This document shows positions 25,455 through 34,706 of a stretch of 64,000 nucleotides of DNA, piece after piece; position 1 is the stretch's first letter, and each line of letters opens with the position of its first letter. Source of the DNA: Pseudomonas chlororaphis (GTDB lineage: Bacteria > Pseudomonadota > Gammaproteobacteria > Pseudomonadales > Pseudomonadaceae); assembly GCA_001023535.1 (NCBI GenBank), contig CP011020.1:4477734-4541733 (forward strand), given 5' to 3'. The translations under genes were made by a program, and so were the position numbers. The notes under the pieces are model-generated. The model was given only the letters and a program-made list of their open reading frames with translations, made no database searches and was not told the origin of the DNA.

Positions 25455-26630
25455 ATGACCATACACCTGCACATCACCCTCATCACTGAAACCTTCCCGC
25501 CGGAAATCAATGGTGTGGCCAATACCCTGGGCCGTCTGTACGACGGTTTGTGCGCCCGAGGGCACCGGGTCGAGCTGATCCGTCCCCGCCAGGGCGACGA
25601 CCAGCGCCAGGCCAGTGACGAGCAATTGCTGTTGTGCCGGGGCTGGCCGTTGCCGGGTTATCCGGGCCTGCAGTGGGGCCAGGCGTCGATGCACAAGCTG
25701 CTGCGGCGCTGGAAACGTCACCGTCCCGACGTGCTGTACATCGCCACCGAAGGCCCGCTTGGGCTAGCCGCGTTGCGGGCGGCACGGCGCTTGGGGATCG
25801 CGGTGGTCAGTGGTTTCCACACCAATTTCCAGCAGTACACCCAGCAATACGGGCTCGGGCTGTTGAGCCGCGTACTCACGCATTACCTGCGCTGGTTTCA
25901 TAACCGCTCCCACCTGACCCTCGTCCCCAGCCTCAGCCAGCGCCTGGAGCTGGAACGGCGGCACTTCGAACGCGTGGCATTGTTGTCGCGGGGTGTGGAC
26001 AGCCAGCTGTTTCACCCGATAAAGCGCTCGGCCAGCCTGCGCGAGGCCTGGGGCCTGGGCGATGACGACATGGCAGTGATTCATGTCGGACGCCTGGCGC
26101 CGGAGAAGAACCTCGGCTTGCTCAAGCGCAGTTTCGACAGGCTGCGCAGTACATTCCCGGAGCGGCGGATGAAGCTGGTGGTGATCGGCGATGGCCCGCA
26201 ACGCGCCGAACTGGAACAGGCACTGCCCGAGGCGATTTTCTGCGGTTCGCAACGTGGCGAAACGCTGGCCAGCCACTATGCCTCGGGAGACCTGTTTGTC
26301 TTCCCGAGCCTGACCGAAACCTTCGGCAACGTGGTGCTCGAAGCGCTGGCGTCCGGGTTGGGCGTGGTGGCCTATGACCAGGCCGCGGCGGCCCAGCACA
26401 TTCGTCACGGCTATAACGGCGTGCTGGCGATGCCAGGGGATGAAGAGGCGTTCTGCGAGGCCGCCTGTTGGCTGCTGGAGGGTCGCGAGAACTTGCGCTG
26501 TGTGAGGCTCAATGCCCGCCAGCATGCCAGCCGCCAGGGTTGGACGGCCGTGATCGAGCAGTTCGAGGCGCAGTTGCGCGGGGCTTGCATGACTGAGCAG
26601 GCGATACCTGCCGCCTCGACAATGCGTTAG
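25455..26630 (+). CDS. glycosyltransferase family 4 protein
   Basis: 391 aa GT-B fold enzyme. ATG 25455 is chosen because homology-like sequence begins there (ITLITETFPPEINGVANTLG); an in-frame ATG at 25431 is possible. N-terminal acceptor domain: HRPDVLYIATEGPLGLAALR and GFHTNFQQYTQQYG. C-terminal nucleotide-sugar domain: HVGRLAPEKNLGLL and ETFGNVVLEALASG with the E-x7-E pattern. It resembles enzymes annotated as GDP-mannose-dependent alpha-mannosyltransferases, but donor and acceptor cannot be fixed from sequence. It begins shortly after cysZ and may be cotranscribed. Confidence 0.85.
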   Translation: MTIHLHITLITETFPPEINGVANTLGRLYDGLCARGHRVELIRPRQGDDQRQASDEQLLLCRGWPLPGYPGLQWGQASMHKLLRRWKRHRPDVLYIATEGPLGLAALRAARRLGIAVVSGFHTNFQQYTQQYGLGLLSRVLTHYLRWFHNRSHLTLVPSLSQRLELERRHFERVALLSRGVDSQLFHPIKRSASLREAWGLGDDDMAVIHVGRLAPEKNLGLLKRSFDRLRSTFPERRMKLVVIGDGPQRAELEQALPEAIFCGSQRGETLASHYASGDLFVFPSLTETFGNVVLEALASGLGVVAYDQAAAAQHIRHGYNGVLAMPGDEEAFCEAACWLLEGRENLRCVRLNARQHASRQGWTAVIEQFEAQLRGACMTEQAIPAASTMR

Positions 26631-26650
26631 TCCCAGGTGCCGTGCAGATC

Positions 26651-26748
26651 GCCATCGCGAGCGAGCTCGCTCCCACAAGGGATCCTGGTCGCGGACAAGG
26701 TAGGTGTCCGCCAGAGATCAGTGTGGGAGCGAGCTTGCTCGCGATAGC
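26651..26748. repeat. REP inverted pair
   Basis: ATCGCGAGCGAGCTCGCTCC (26654-26673) and GGAGCGAGCTTGCTCGCGAT (26725-26744) are in opposite orientation between the convergent glycosyltransferase and Old Yellow Enzyme genes. Confidence 0.92.
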
Positions 26749-26765
26749 GTCAGTTCAGTCAGTCC

Positions 26766-27869
26766 TTAAACCAAGGTCATCAACGCCTCGCGGCTGAACG
26801 GCAGGATCTCCTGCTCGCGGCCGTCGCGAACTTTTTGCGCCCAGTCCGGATCCACCAGCAGCGCACGCCCCACCGCCACCAGGTCGAACTCATCGTTGTT
26901 CAGGCGCTCCAGCAACTTCTCCAGGCTGGCGGGCTGGGCGACCTTGTCGGTGTTGACCATGAACTGCAGGAACTCGCCATCCAGGCCGACGCTGCCCACG
27001 GTAATGGTCGGCTTGCCGGTGAGCTTGCGGGTCCAGCCGGCCAGGTTCAGCTCGGAGCCTTCGAATTCCGGTTCCCAGAAACGCCGCGTCGAGCAGTGGA
27101 AAATGTCCACGCCGGCGTCGGACAACGGCTTGAGGAATTCGCCCAACGCCTGCGGCGTCTGCACCAGGCGGGCGGTGTAGTCCTGCTGTTTCCATTGGGA
27201 AAAACGGAAGATGATCGGGAAGCCCTCGCCCACCGCCGCGCGCACGGCACGGATCAGCTCGATCGCGAAGCGCGAACGGTTGGCCAGGCTGCCACCGTAA
27301 CCGTCGGTACGCTGGTTGCTGCCCTCCCAGAAGAACTGGTCCACCAGGTAGCCATGGGCTCCGTGGATCTCCACACCGTCCATGCCGATGGCCTGGGCAT
27401 CCTTCGCGGCCTGAGCGAATGCGGCAACGACCTCGTCGATGTCCGCCTGGGTCATGCCATGGACCACCACCTGGCCGTCCTTGAGTTTTTCGGTCGGCCC
27501 GTAGCCCGGCACGCTGGCATCCGGCTCGGTCCCGATGCGGCGCACACTGCCCACATGCCACAGTTGCGGAACGATCTTGCCACCTTCGGCATGTACCGCG
27601 TCGACCACCTGCTTCCAACCGGCCAGCGCGGCGTCACCGTAGAAATGCGGCACGTGGGGATAACCGTTGGAAGCCTTGTGCCCGACCGTGGTGCCCTCGG
27701 TGATGATCAGGCCGACGCCGGCGGCTGCGCGGCGGCGGTAGTACTCGACCACCTTGGCATTCGGCACCCCGCCCGGCGAGAAGGAACGGGTCATCGGCGC
27801 CATCACGACCCGGGTCGGCAGCTCCAATGCGCCGAGGTGGAAAGGTTTGAACAGGGCTTTTACAGGCAT
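26766..27869 (-). CDS. Old Yellow Enzyme family NADH:flavin oxidoreductase
   Basis: 367 aa from ATG 27869, with GGAG upstream. FMN-dependent TIM barrel: LFKPFHLGALELPTRVVMAP, MTRSFSPGGVPNA, the substrate-binding HGAHGYLVDQFFWEGSNQRT region with its two histidines, and the phosphate-binding VGRALLVDPDWAQKV near the C-terminus. Relatives reduce activated alkenes, nitro compounds or N-ethylmaleimide (NemA, XenA/XenB types); which one applies is unclear. A stand-alone gene flanked by REPs; no adjacent regulator. Confidence 0.88.
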   Translation of the reverse strand: MPVKALFKPFHLGALELPTRVVMAPMTRSFSPGGVPNAKVVEYYRRRAAAGVGLIITEGTTVGHKASNGYPHVPHFYGDAALAGWKQVVDAVHAEGGKIVPQLWHVGSVRRIGTEPDASVPGYGPTEKLKDGQVVVHGMTQADIDEVVAAFAQAAKDAQAIGMDGVEIHGAHGYLVDQFFWEGSNQRTDGYGGSLANRSRFAIELIRAVRAAVGEGFPIIFRFSQWKQQDYTARLVQTPQALGEFLKPLSDAGVDIFHCSTRRFWEPEFEGSELNLAGWTRKLTGKPTITVGSVGLDGEFLQFMVNTDKVAQPASLEKLLERLNNDEFDLVAVGRALLVDPDWAQKVRDGREQEILPFSREALMTLV

Positions 27870-28007
27870 GGGGGCACTCCACGGGGACAAGGTCGCAGGT
27901 CAATATGACGGGGATAATATGCAGCGTGGCGCTGGCTGGGTAGCACTATTGATTGGAGTGATTAAGGATCAGAAGGGAGCACTGAGGTTTACTCAATCAT
28001 GAACCCC

Positions 28008-28099
28008 GTGGTGAGGGAGCTTGCTCCCGCTGGGCTGCGTAGCCGCCCGTTTTTTGGCGGTTGCCGCGCAACCGAGCGGGAGCAAGCTCCCTCGCCACA
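28008..28099. repeat. family-2 REP pair
   Basis: GTGAGGGAGCTTGCTCCCGC and the facing copy GCGGGAGCAAGCTCCCTCGC enclose a short spacer with its own dyad. It lies between the Old Yellow Enzyme promoter side and the gpx end. Confidence 0.88.
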
Positions 28100-28110
28100 G
28101 GGGCCGGGCT

Positions 28111-28593
28111 TCAACCCAATGCTTTTTCGATGGCCTGGATCACCGCGGGGTCATCCGGCGCCGTGCGCGGCGAGAAGCGGGCCAGCACGCGGCCGTCCTT
28201 ACCCAGCAGGAATTTCTCGAAGTTCCAGGTGATGTCGCCGGGAAACTCGGCACCCTCGCCCGCCAGCAGGCGATACAACTGATGGCGGTCATGACCGTTC
28301 ACTTCCAGCTTGCTGGACAACGGGAATGTGACGCCATAGTTAAGGCTGCAGAAGTCCTGGATCTCCTGCTCGGTCCCGGGTTCTTGCCCGGCGAACTGGT
28401 TGCAGGGCAGCCCCAGTACGCTGAAGCCCCGGTCCTTGAATTGCTGGTGGAGGTTTTCCAACGCGGCGTACTGAGGCGTCAGGCCACATTTGGAGGCGAC
28501 GTTGACCACCAGCACGACTTGCCCCTTGAACGGCGCCAGAGGAAGCTCCTGACCATCCAGAGCTTTCAGTTTAAGGTCGTGGAAAGCACTCAT
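28111..28593 (-). CDS. glutathione peroxidase (Cys type)
   Basis: 160 aa from ATG 28593, matching bacterial BtuE/Gpx length. The peroxidatic cysteine is in NVASKCGLTPQY (about 30-41). The Gln of the catalytic set is in LGLPCNQFAGQEPG, and the Trp/Asn pair in DITWNFEKFLL. It reduces hydrogen and organic peroxides, probably using thioredoxin in practice. It lies downstream of slyD on the same strand, but a terminator between them makes separate transcription likely. Confidence 0.93.
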   Translation of the reverse strand: MSAFHDLKLKALDGQELPLAPFKGQVVLVVNVASKCGLTPQYAALENLHQQFKDRGFSVLGLPCNQFAGQEPGTEQEIQDFCSLNYGVTFPLSSKLEVNGHDRHQLYRLLAGEGAEFPGDITWNFEKFLLGKDGRVLARFSPRTAPDDPAVIQAIEKALG

Positions 28594-28656
28594 GACGAAC
28601 TCCAGGTTTGCAGGTCTTTTCGAAACAGCCACGGTCGATGCTAACAGCAACCGACC

Positions 28657-28683
28657 AAAAAAGGCGCCTCACGGCGCCTTTTC
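28657..28683 (-). terminator. terminator after slyD
   Basis: AAGGCGCC (28661-28668) pairs with GGCGCCTT (28673-28680) around TCAC. The minus strand then has six T. The plus-strand reading also has a short T-run. Confidence 0.88.
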
Positions 28684-28708
28684 AGTTCTCTGAGCGTAGC
28701 GCAGAAAA

Positions 28709-29194
28709 TCAGTGGTGATGACCACCTTCGCCATGGACGTGACCATGGGCCACTTCTTCCTGGCTGGCGTCACGGATGTCGACGACCTTGACCTTGAAGT
28801 TCAGGCGCTGGCCGGCCAGCGGGTGGTTGCCGTCGACAGTCACGTCGTCGCCTTCCAGATCGCGAATGGTGACGATCTGCATCTGGCCATCGGGGGCCGA
28901 TGCGTGGAACTGCATGCCCACTTCCAGCTCGTCGACGCCTTCGAACATGCTGCGGCTCAGGGTGCTGACCAGTTCGGCGGAGTACTCGCCATAGGCATCT
29001 TCCGGCTCGACGGTCACGTTCAGCTCGTCACCGGTGGTTTTACCTTCCAGGGCTTTTTCCAGGCCCTGGATGATGTTGCCTGCACCGTGCAGGTAGACCA
29101 GCGGTGCGCCGCCGGCAGAGCTGTCGATGACCTCACCAGCGTCGTTGGTCAGGGTATAGTCGATGGAGACAGCCTTATTGGCGGCGATCAGCAT
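28709..29194 (-). CDS. slyD: FKBP-type peptidyl-prolyl isomerase SlyD
   Basis: 161 aa from ATG 29194. FKBP core MLIAANKAVSIDYTLTNDAG and the GNIIQGLEKALEGKTTGDEL active-site region are interrupted by the insert-in-flap chaperone domain (VEPEDAYGEYSAELVSTLSR onward). A histidine-rich tail (HGHVHGEGGHHH) binds metal, as in SlyD, which supplies nickel for hydrogenase or urease maturation in other bacteria. Cytoplasmic. Its start codon overlaps the divergent DUF3565 start in the palindrome CATG. Confidence 0.93.
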   Translation of the reverse strand: MLIAANKAVSIDYTLTNDAGEVIDSSAGGAPLVYLHGAGNIIQGLEKALEGKTTGDELNVTVEPEDAYGEYSAELVSTLSRSMFEGVDELEVGMQFHASAPDGQMQIVTIRDLEGDDVTVDGNHPLAGQRLNFKVKVVDIRDASQEEVAHGHVHGEGGHHH

Positions 29195-29501
29195 GGGGCG
29201 AGACCTTTTGCATAAGAATGAAGAACGGACAAGTCTAAACAAGGATTTGCCCGAAAGCGAACGGAACCCGGACAAACGGACCTGCGCGGCCAGACCGACG
29301 GTCAGCGGTTTCCACCAGGACGAGGACGGGCACTGGGTGGCCGAGCTGTCCTGCGGGCATACCCAGCATCTGCGCCACCAGCCGCCCTGGCAATCCCGGG
29401 CCTGGGTCCTGGACCCGGCGCAACGTATTGAAAAAATAGGCCAGCCCTTTGATTGCGGCTGGTGCGCGCAGGCCCCCGTTAGCGATAACCTTGGCGACTG
29501 A
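29193..29501 (+). CDS. DUF3565 family protein
   Basis: About 102 aa. The conserved core is GFHQDEDGHWVAELSCGHTQ, HLRHQPPWQSRAWVLDP and the C-terminal FDCGWC with paired cysteines. Two Cys pairs (SCGH and CGWC) suggest metal binding. The start is uncertain: the ATG at 29193 overlaps the slyD start on the other strand and has no clear ribosome binding site, and the in-frame ATG at 29163 would lie inside slyD. The first 30 residues are low in similarity to anything I know. Function unknown. Confidence 0.75.
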   Translation: MGRDLLHKNEERTSLNKDLPESERNPDKRTCAARPTVSGFHQDEDGHWVAELSCGHTQHLRHQPPWQSRAWVLDPAQRIEKIGQPFDCGWCAQAPVSDNLGD

Positions 29502-29562
29502 ATTTCACGGCAGACGGCCAGACATAGGCCTCGCCCTTGCCATGCACCCTTAGAGAACCCGC

Positions 29563-31662
29563 ATGCAAACTTTTTTTATCGCGCCCACCGATTTTGGCGT
29601 GGGTCTGACCTCCATCAGCCTCGGGCTGGTGCGTACCCTCGAACGGGCCGGGTTGAAAGTCGGCTTTTTCAAACCCATTGCCCAGCCGCACCCCGGCGAC
29701 ACCGGGCCGGAGCGCTCGACCGAACTGGTGGCGCGCACCCATGGTCTGAAACCGCCACAACCCCTGGGCCTGGCCCACGTCGAACGCATGCTTGGCGACG
29801 GCCAGCTCGATGAGCTGCTGGAAGAAATCATCACCCTGTACCAGCAGGCCGCCATCGGCAAGGACGTGCTGGTGGTCGAAGGCATGGTCCCGACCCGCAA
29901 CGCCAGCTACGCCGCCCGGGTCAACCTGCACCTGGCCAAGAGCCTGGACGCCGAAGTCATCCTGGTTTCGGCGCCGGAAAACGAAGTGCTGACCGAGCTG
30001 TCCGGCCGGGTTGAGTTGCAGGCGCAACTGTTCGGCGGGCCGAAAGACCCGAAAGTGCTCGGCGTGATCCTGAACAAGGTCCGCACCGAGGAAAGCATGG
30101 ACGCCTTCTCCGCCCGCCTCAAGGAACACTCTCCCCTGCTGCGCAGCGGCGATTTCCGCCTGCTGGGCTGCATCCCGTTTCGTCCGGAACTCAATGCGCC
30201 GCGTACCCGCGACGTGGCCGACCTGATGGGCGCGCAGGTGCTCAATGCCGGCGACTACGAAAGCCGGCGCATGAGCAACATCATCATTTGCGCCCGGACC
30301 ATGCGCAACACCGTGGAACTGCTCAAGCCCGGCGTGCTGGTGGTCACCCCCGGCGATCGCGACGACATCATCCTGGCGGTGAGCCTGGCCGCCATCAACG
30401 GCGTGCCGCTGGCCGGCCTGTTGCTGACCAGCGACACCCTGCCCGACCCACGCATCATGGACTTGTGTCGCGGCGCCTTGCAGGCCGGCCTGCCGGTGCT
30501 GTCGGTGAGCACCGGCTCCTACGACACCGCCAACCTGCTCAACGGCCTGAACAAGGAAATCCCGATCGACGACCGCGAGCGCGCCGAGATCATCACCGAC
30601 TTCGTCGCCAGCCACCTGGACGCCAACTGGCTGCACCAGCGCTGCGGCACGCCACGGGAGATGCGCCTGTCGCCTGCCGTGTTCCGCTACCAATTGATCC
30701 AGCGCGCCCAGGCCGCCAACAAGCGCATCGTCCTGCCCGAAGGCAGCGAGCCGCTGACCGTCCAGGCCGCCGCCATTTGCCAGGCCCGGGGCATCGCCCG
30801 CTGCGTGCTGCTGGCCAAGCCGGCCGACGTCGAGGCCGTGGCCCGTGCCCAAGGCATCGAACTGCCGCCGGGGCTGGAGATTCTCGACCCGGACTCGATC
30901 CGCGAGCGCTATGTCGAGCCCATGGTGCGACTGCGCAAGAGCAAGAGCCTGAACGCGCCAATGGCCGAGCAGCAACTGGAAGACACCGTGGTGATCGGCA
31001 CCATGATGCTGGCGCTCGATGAAGTGGACGGGCTGGTGTCCGGCGTCATCCACTCCACCGCCAACACCATCCGCCCGGCGCTGCAATTGATCAAGACCGC
31101 GCCGGGTTGCTCCCTGGTGTCCTCGGTGTTCTTCATGCTGTTTCCCGAGGAAGTGCTGGTCTATGGCGACTGCGTGATGAACCCGCACCCCAGTGCCGCG
31201 GAACTGGCGGAGATCGCCCTGCAGAGCGCCGACTCGGCCGCCGCGTTCGGCATCACGCCACGGGTGGCGATGCTCAGTTACTCCAGCGGCGAATCGGCCA
31301 GTGGCGAGGAAGTCGAGAAAGTCCGCGAAGCCACGCTGTTGGCACACGAGGCGCAACATGGCCTGCTGATCGACGGCCCGCTGCAGTACGACGCCGCCGC
31401 CAACGAAACCGTGGCGCGGCAACTGGCGCCCAATAGCCAGGTGGCCGGCCGGGCGACGGTGTTCATCTTCCCGGACCTGAACACCGGCAACACCACCCAC
31501 AAGGCCGTACAACGCAGCGCCGACTGCGTCAGCCTCGGGCCGATGCTGCAAGGCCTGCGCAAGCCGGTGAACGACTTGCCGCGCGGCGCCCAGGTCGACG
31601 ACATCGTGTACACCATCGCCCTGACCGCGATCCAAGCCGCCAACCGACCCATGGACATTTAA
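29563..31662 (+). CDS. pta: phosphate acetyltransferase
   Basis: 699 aa, the long form. An N-terminal BioD-like P-loop-derived domain (IAPTDFGVGLTSISLG, about 5-20) is followed by a DRTGG domain around the middle. The C-terminal catalytic PTA domain starts near 390, with RIVLPEGSEPLTVQAA, LDEVDGLVSGVIHSTANTIR and VFIFPDLNTGNTTHKAVQRS. It interconverts acetyl-CoA and acetyl phosphate. The usual partner ackA is not next to it, in contrast to P. aeruginosa. The following acyltransferase ATG comes directly after its stop, so they form an operon. Confidence 0.95.
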   Translation: MQTFFIAPTDFGVGLTSISLGLVRTLERAGLKVGFFKPIAQPHPGDTGPERSTELVARTHGLKPPQPLGLAHVERMLGDGQLDELLEEIITLYQQAAIGKDVLVVEGMVPTRNASYAARVNLHLAKSLDAEVILVSAPENEVLTELSGRVELQAQLFGGPKDPKVLGVILNKVRTEESMDAFSARLKEHSPLLRSGDFRLLGCIPFRPELNAPRTRDVADLMGAQVLNAGDYESRRMSNIIICARTMRNTVELLKPGVLVVTPGDRDDIILAVSLAAINGVPLAGLLLTSDTLPDPRIMDLCRGALQAGLPVLSVSTGSYDTANLLNGLNKEIPIDDRERAEIITDFVASHLDANWLHQRCGTPREMRLSPAVFRYQLIQRAQAANKRIVLPEGSEPLTVQAAAICQARGIARCVLLAKPADVEAVARAQGIELPPGLEILDPDSIRERYVEPMVRLRKSKSLNAPMAEQQLEDTVVIGTMMLALDEVDGLVSGVIHSTANTIRPALQLIKTAPGCSLVSSVFFMLFPEEVLVYGDCVMNPHPSAAELAEIALQSADSAAAFGITPRVAMLSYSSGESASGEEVEKVREATLLAHEAQHGLLIDGPLQYDAAANETVARQLAPNSQVAGRATVFIFPDLNTGNTTHKAVQRSADCVSLGPMLQGLRKPVNDLPRGAQVDDIVYTIALTAIQAANRPMDI

Positions 31663-32571
31663 ATGCTGGATTTCCTGCCTGCCCCGGTACGCGGCGTCAT
31701 CGCCTCGCTGCTGCTGGCCCTCAATACCATTGTCTGCTGCACACCGCTGTTCATCGTGGCGATCTTCAAGTTGCTGCTGCCCTTCCCCGCCGCCCAGCGC
31801 TTCACCGACTGGTTGATGAGCCATATCCATGAAGCCTGGATCAGCAACAACAAGGCCTGGATGAACCTGCTGCGCCGCACCCGCTGGCACCTCAGTGGCC
31901 TGGAGGGCCTGGACTACCAGCACTCGTACCTGATCACCAGCAACCACCAGAGCTGGGTCGACATCATGGTCTTGCAGTACGTGCTGAACCGTCGTGTGCG
32001 TCCGTTGAAGTTCTTCCTCAAGCAGGAGCTGATCTGGGTGCCAGTGATCGGTCTGGCCTGGTGGGCGCTGGGGTTTCCGTTCATGAAGCGCTACTCCAAG
32101 GCTTATTTGGAGAAGTACCCGGAAAAGAAAGGCAAGGACCTGGAAACCACCCGCAAGACCTGCGCGAAGTTTCGCGACAATCCGGTGGGTATTTTCAATT
32201 TTGTCGAAGGCACGCGTTTCACCGAAGGCAAGCATGCCCAGCAGCAGTCACCGTTCCGCTACCTGCTCAAGCCCAAGGCCGGCGGCATCGCGTTCGTGCT
32301 GGATGCCATGGGTGAGCAACTGGAGTCGATCATCAACGTGACCATCCACTACCCCGGCGGTCGCCCGGGGTATTGGGACCTGCTGTGCGGCAACGTTGCC
32401 GAGGTGGTCGTGCACTTCCAGGAACTGAAGATCCCACCCCAGTTCATCGGCAAGAGCTACGACCTGGACGGCGCGTATCGCCTGGAGTTCCAGGGCTGGA
32501 TCAACCAGCTGTGGCAGGATAAGGACGCGTTGCTGGAACAGATGCATCGGGAACATTCCGCCAAGTCTTGA
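31663..32571 (+). CDS. 1-acyl-sn-glycerol-3-phosphate acyltransferase-like (YihG type)
   Basis: 302 aa membrane-bound acyltransferase. An N-terminal hydrophobic segment (IASLLLALNTIVCCTPLFIV) anchors it to the inner membrane. The PlsC motif NHQSWVDIM (HX4D, about 105-113) is catalytic, and the FVEGTRFTEG motif binds glycerol phosphate. Length and sequence fit YihG/YihG-like lysophosphatidate acyltransferases, which add an acyl chain during phospholipid synthesis, rather than the shorter PlsC. Its ATG immediately follows the pta stop codon. Confidence 0.88.
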   Translation: MLDFLPAPVRGVIASLLLALNTIVCCTPLFIVAIFKLLLPFPAAQRFTDWLMSHIHEAWISNNKAWMNLLRRTRWHLSGLEGLDYQHSYLITSNHQSWVDIMVLQYVLNRRVRPLKFFLKQELIWVPVIGLAWWALGFPFMKRYSKAYLEKYPEKKGKDLETTRKTCAKFRDNPVGIFNFVEGTRFTEGKHAQQQSPFRYLLKPKAGGIAFVLDAMGEQLESIINVTIHYPGGRPGYWDLLCGNVAEVVVHFQELKIPPQFIGKSYDLDGAYRLEFQGWINQLWQDKDALLEQMHREHSAKS

Positions 32572-32586
32572 GGTGGCTGCACTGGC

Positions 32587-32683
32587 CTCATCGCGAGCAA
32601 GCTCGCTCCCACAGGGATCGGTGTGAACGCCGACTCTATATTCACTGACAATCCCCTGTGGGAGCGAGCTTGCTCGCGATAGC
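32587..32683. repeat. REP inverted pair
   Basis: TCGCGAGCAAGCTCGCTCCC (32591-32610) and GGGAGCGAGCTTGCTCGCGA (32660-32679) face each other between the convergent acyltransferase and cysNC genes. Confidence 0.92.
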
Positions 32684-32700
32684 ACCCCTCCAGACAACAA

Positions 32701-32738
32701 AAAAAGCCCGCCGATGATCGCTCATCGGCGGGCTTTTT
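32701..32738. terminator. bidirectional terminator, cysNC / acyltransferase
   Basis: AAAAAGCCCGCCGATGA (32701-32717) and TCATCGGCGGGCTTTTT (32722-32738) form a 17-bp perfect stem with loop TCGC. A-runs and T-runs flank it on both strands. Confidence 0.95.
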
Positions 32739-32754
32739 GTTGGCCAGCGCGGTG

Positions 32755-34653
32755 TCAGATCGCGCCGCGACTGCGCAGCAGGTCCAGCACTTGCTTGACG
32801 CTTTCTTCCAGGGTCAGTGCCTGGGTGTCGATCACCAGGTCGGCATCCAGCGGCACGTCATACGGGAAGGACTCGCCCGGGATGTTGTCGCCGGCGGCGG
32901 CATACAGCCCTTGCGGGTCACGCTGGGCACACACGCTCGGCGAGGCCTGGACGTAGACCGTCAGCAGACGCTCCTTGCCGATCAGGTCCTTGGCCTGCTC
33001 ACGCCCTTCGGCACTCGGCGCCACGAACGCCGCCAGGGTCAACAGGCCGGCTTCGTTGAACTGACGGGCGACGTGGGCCGCACGACGCCAATTCTCGGTG
33101 CGTCCGGCGCGGTCTTGCGGCAGGCCCTTGTTCAGGTCGTGACGCAGGTTCTGGCCGTCGAGCACGAACACCGCACGTCCCGAGTCGAACAGCTTGCGCT
33201 CCACGGCATAGGCCAGCGTGCTCTTGCCAGCGCCCGACAGGCCACTGAACAGGACGGTGGCCGGCTTCTGGCCGAAACGCTGGGCGCGCTCTTCCACCGA
33301 CACGTGGGCCAGCTTGCCGTGATGGGTGCTGCTGCCGTGGGCCAATGGCTGGGCCACGATCATGCCGGCGCCGACGGTGCCGTTGGTCAGGCGATCGATG
33401 ACGATGAACGCGCCGGTGGTGCGGTTACTTTCGTAGCCGTCCAGAGCGATCGGTGCATCCAGGGCGATCTTCACCTTGCCGATTTCGTTGAGCTGCAACG
33501 CGCTGGCCGGCCCCTCTTCCAGGGTGTTCACGTCCACCTTGTTGACGATGCTGGCAATCGAGCCCGGCACGTAGCTGGTGGCCCGCTTGATGTCGTATTT
33601 CTTGCCCGGCAGCATCGGTTCTTCAGCCATCCACACCAGCATCGCTTCGAAGCTGTCGGTGACTGGCGGCACATTGTCGGCATGCACCAGCAGGTCGCCG
33701 CGGGAGATGTCGATCTCGTCTTCCATGGTCAGCGTCACCGCCTGGCCAGGACCGGCCTGCTCCAGCTCACCTTCGAAGGTGACGATGGACTTGACCCGGC
33801 TGCTCTTGCCCGAAGGCAACACCACCACTTCGTCGCCCTTGTGCACGATGCCGCTGGCCAGGGTGCCGGCGAAACCGCGGAAGTTCAGGTTCGGACGGTT
33901 GACGTATTGCACCGGGAAGCGCAGGTCGGTGAAGTTACGGTCGCCCGCCACTTCCACGGTCTCGAGGATTTCCATCAGCGACTGGCCGGTGTACCACGGC
34001 GAGCGCTCGGACTTGTTCACCACGTTGTCGCCCTTGAGGGCCGACATCGGTACGAAATGCATGCTCGTGGGCTTCATCTTCAAGCCTTCGGCGAACTGCA
34101 GGTAGTCGGCCTTGATCGACTCGAACACGCCCTGGTCGAAGTCCTTGAGGTCCATCTTGTTGATGGCCACGACGATATGCTTGATGCCCAGCAACGAGGC
34201 GATGAAGCTGTGGCGACGGGTCTGGGTCTGCACGCCGTAGCGCGCGTCCACCAGGATGATCGCCAGGTCACAGGTGGACGCACCGGTGGCCATGTTGCGG
34301 GTGTACTGCTCATGGCCGGGGGTGTCGGCGATGATGAACTTGCGCTTGGCGGTGGAGAAATAACGGTACGCGACGTCGATGGTGATGCCTTGCTCACGCT
34401 CGGCCTGCAAGCCGTCGACCAGCAACGCCAGGTCGATGTCGTCGCCGGTGGTGCCGACTTTCTTCGAATCGCGGGTAATGGCTTCCAGGTGATCTTCGTA
34501 GATCATCTTGGAGTCGTGCAGCAGACGCCCGATCAGGGTGCTCTTGCCGTCGTCGACGTTGCCGCAGGTCAGAAAGCGCAGCAGTTCCTTGCGCTCGTGC
34601 TGGCCCAGGTAGGCGAGGATGTCCTCGCTGATCAAATCAGATTGATGGCTCAT
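32755..34653 (-). CDS. cysNC: bifunctional sulfate adenylyltransferase subunit 1 / adenylylsulfate kinase
   Basis: 632 aa from ATG 34653. The N-terminal CysN GTPase has [33 protein letters not shown] and [10 protein letters not shown]-Tu-like beta domains follow. The C-terminal CysC kinase starts near 440, with Walker [16 protein letters not shown]. Together with CysD it makes APS from sulfate and ATP, and CysC phosphorylates it to PAPS. Its Shine-Dalgarno (GGAG) lies inside the AAGCTT-rich repeat that separates it from the IVP-like gene. The usual close cysD-cysN spacing is broken by about 500 bp. Confidence 0.95.
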   Translation of the reverse strand: MSHQSDLISEDILAYLGQHERKELLRFLTCGNVDDGKSTLIGRLLHDSKMIYEDHLEAITRDSKKVGTTGDDIDLALLVDGLQAEREQGITIDVAYRYFSTAKRKFIIADTPGHEQYTRNMATGASTCDLAIILVDARYGVQTQTRRHSFIASLLGIKHIVVAINKMDLKDFDQGVFESIKADYLQFAEGLKMKPTSMHFVPMSALKGDNVVNKSERSPWYTGQSLMEILETVEVAGDRNFTDLRFPVQYVNRPNLNFRGFAGTLASGIVHKGDEVVVLPSGKSSRVKSIVTFEGELEQAGPGQAVTLTMEDEIDISRGDLLVHADNVPPVTDSFEAMLVWMAEEPMLPGKKYDIKRATSYVPGSIASIVNKVDVNTLEEGPASALQLNEIGKVKIALDAPIALDGYESNRTTGAFIVIDRLTNGTVGAGMIVAQPLAHGSSTHHGKLAHVSVEERAQRFGQKPATVLFSGLSGAGKSTLAYAVERKLFDSGRAVFVLDGQNLRHDLNKGLPQDRAGRTENWRRAAHVARQFNEAGLLTLAAFVAPSAEGREQAKDLIGKERLLTVYVQASPSVCAQRDPQGLYAAAGDNIPGESFPYDVPLDADLVIDTQALTLEESVKQVLDLLRSRGAI

Positions 34654-34660
34654 TGCATTC

Positions 34661-34706
34661 AAGCTCCGAGCTGTAAGCTTCAAGCGGCAAGCTTGTCGGC
34701 GTACAG
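34661..34706. repeat. AAGCTT-rich repeat, left flank of the IVP-like gene
   Basis: AAGCTCCGAGCTGTAAGCTT is followed by CAAGCGGCAAGCT (34681-34693). The latter is the exact inverse of AGCTTGCCGCTTG at 35129-35141. AGCTGTAAGCTTCA (34669-34682) also occurs at 21028-21041. The repeat lies between the IVP-like stop and the cysNC start. Confidence 0.75.

Noticed and set aside
29479..32235. 918-codon minus-strand ORF opposite pta
   Set aside because: Shadow of pta and the acyltransferase gene; the translation is low-complexity His/Gly/Gln-rich without any domain.
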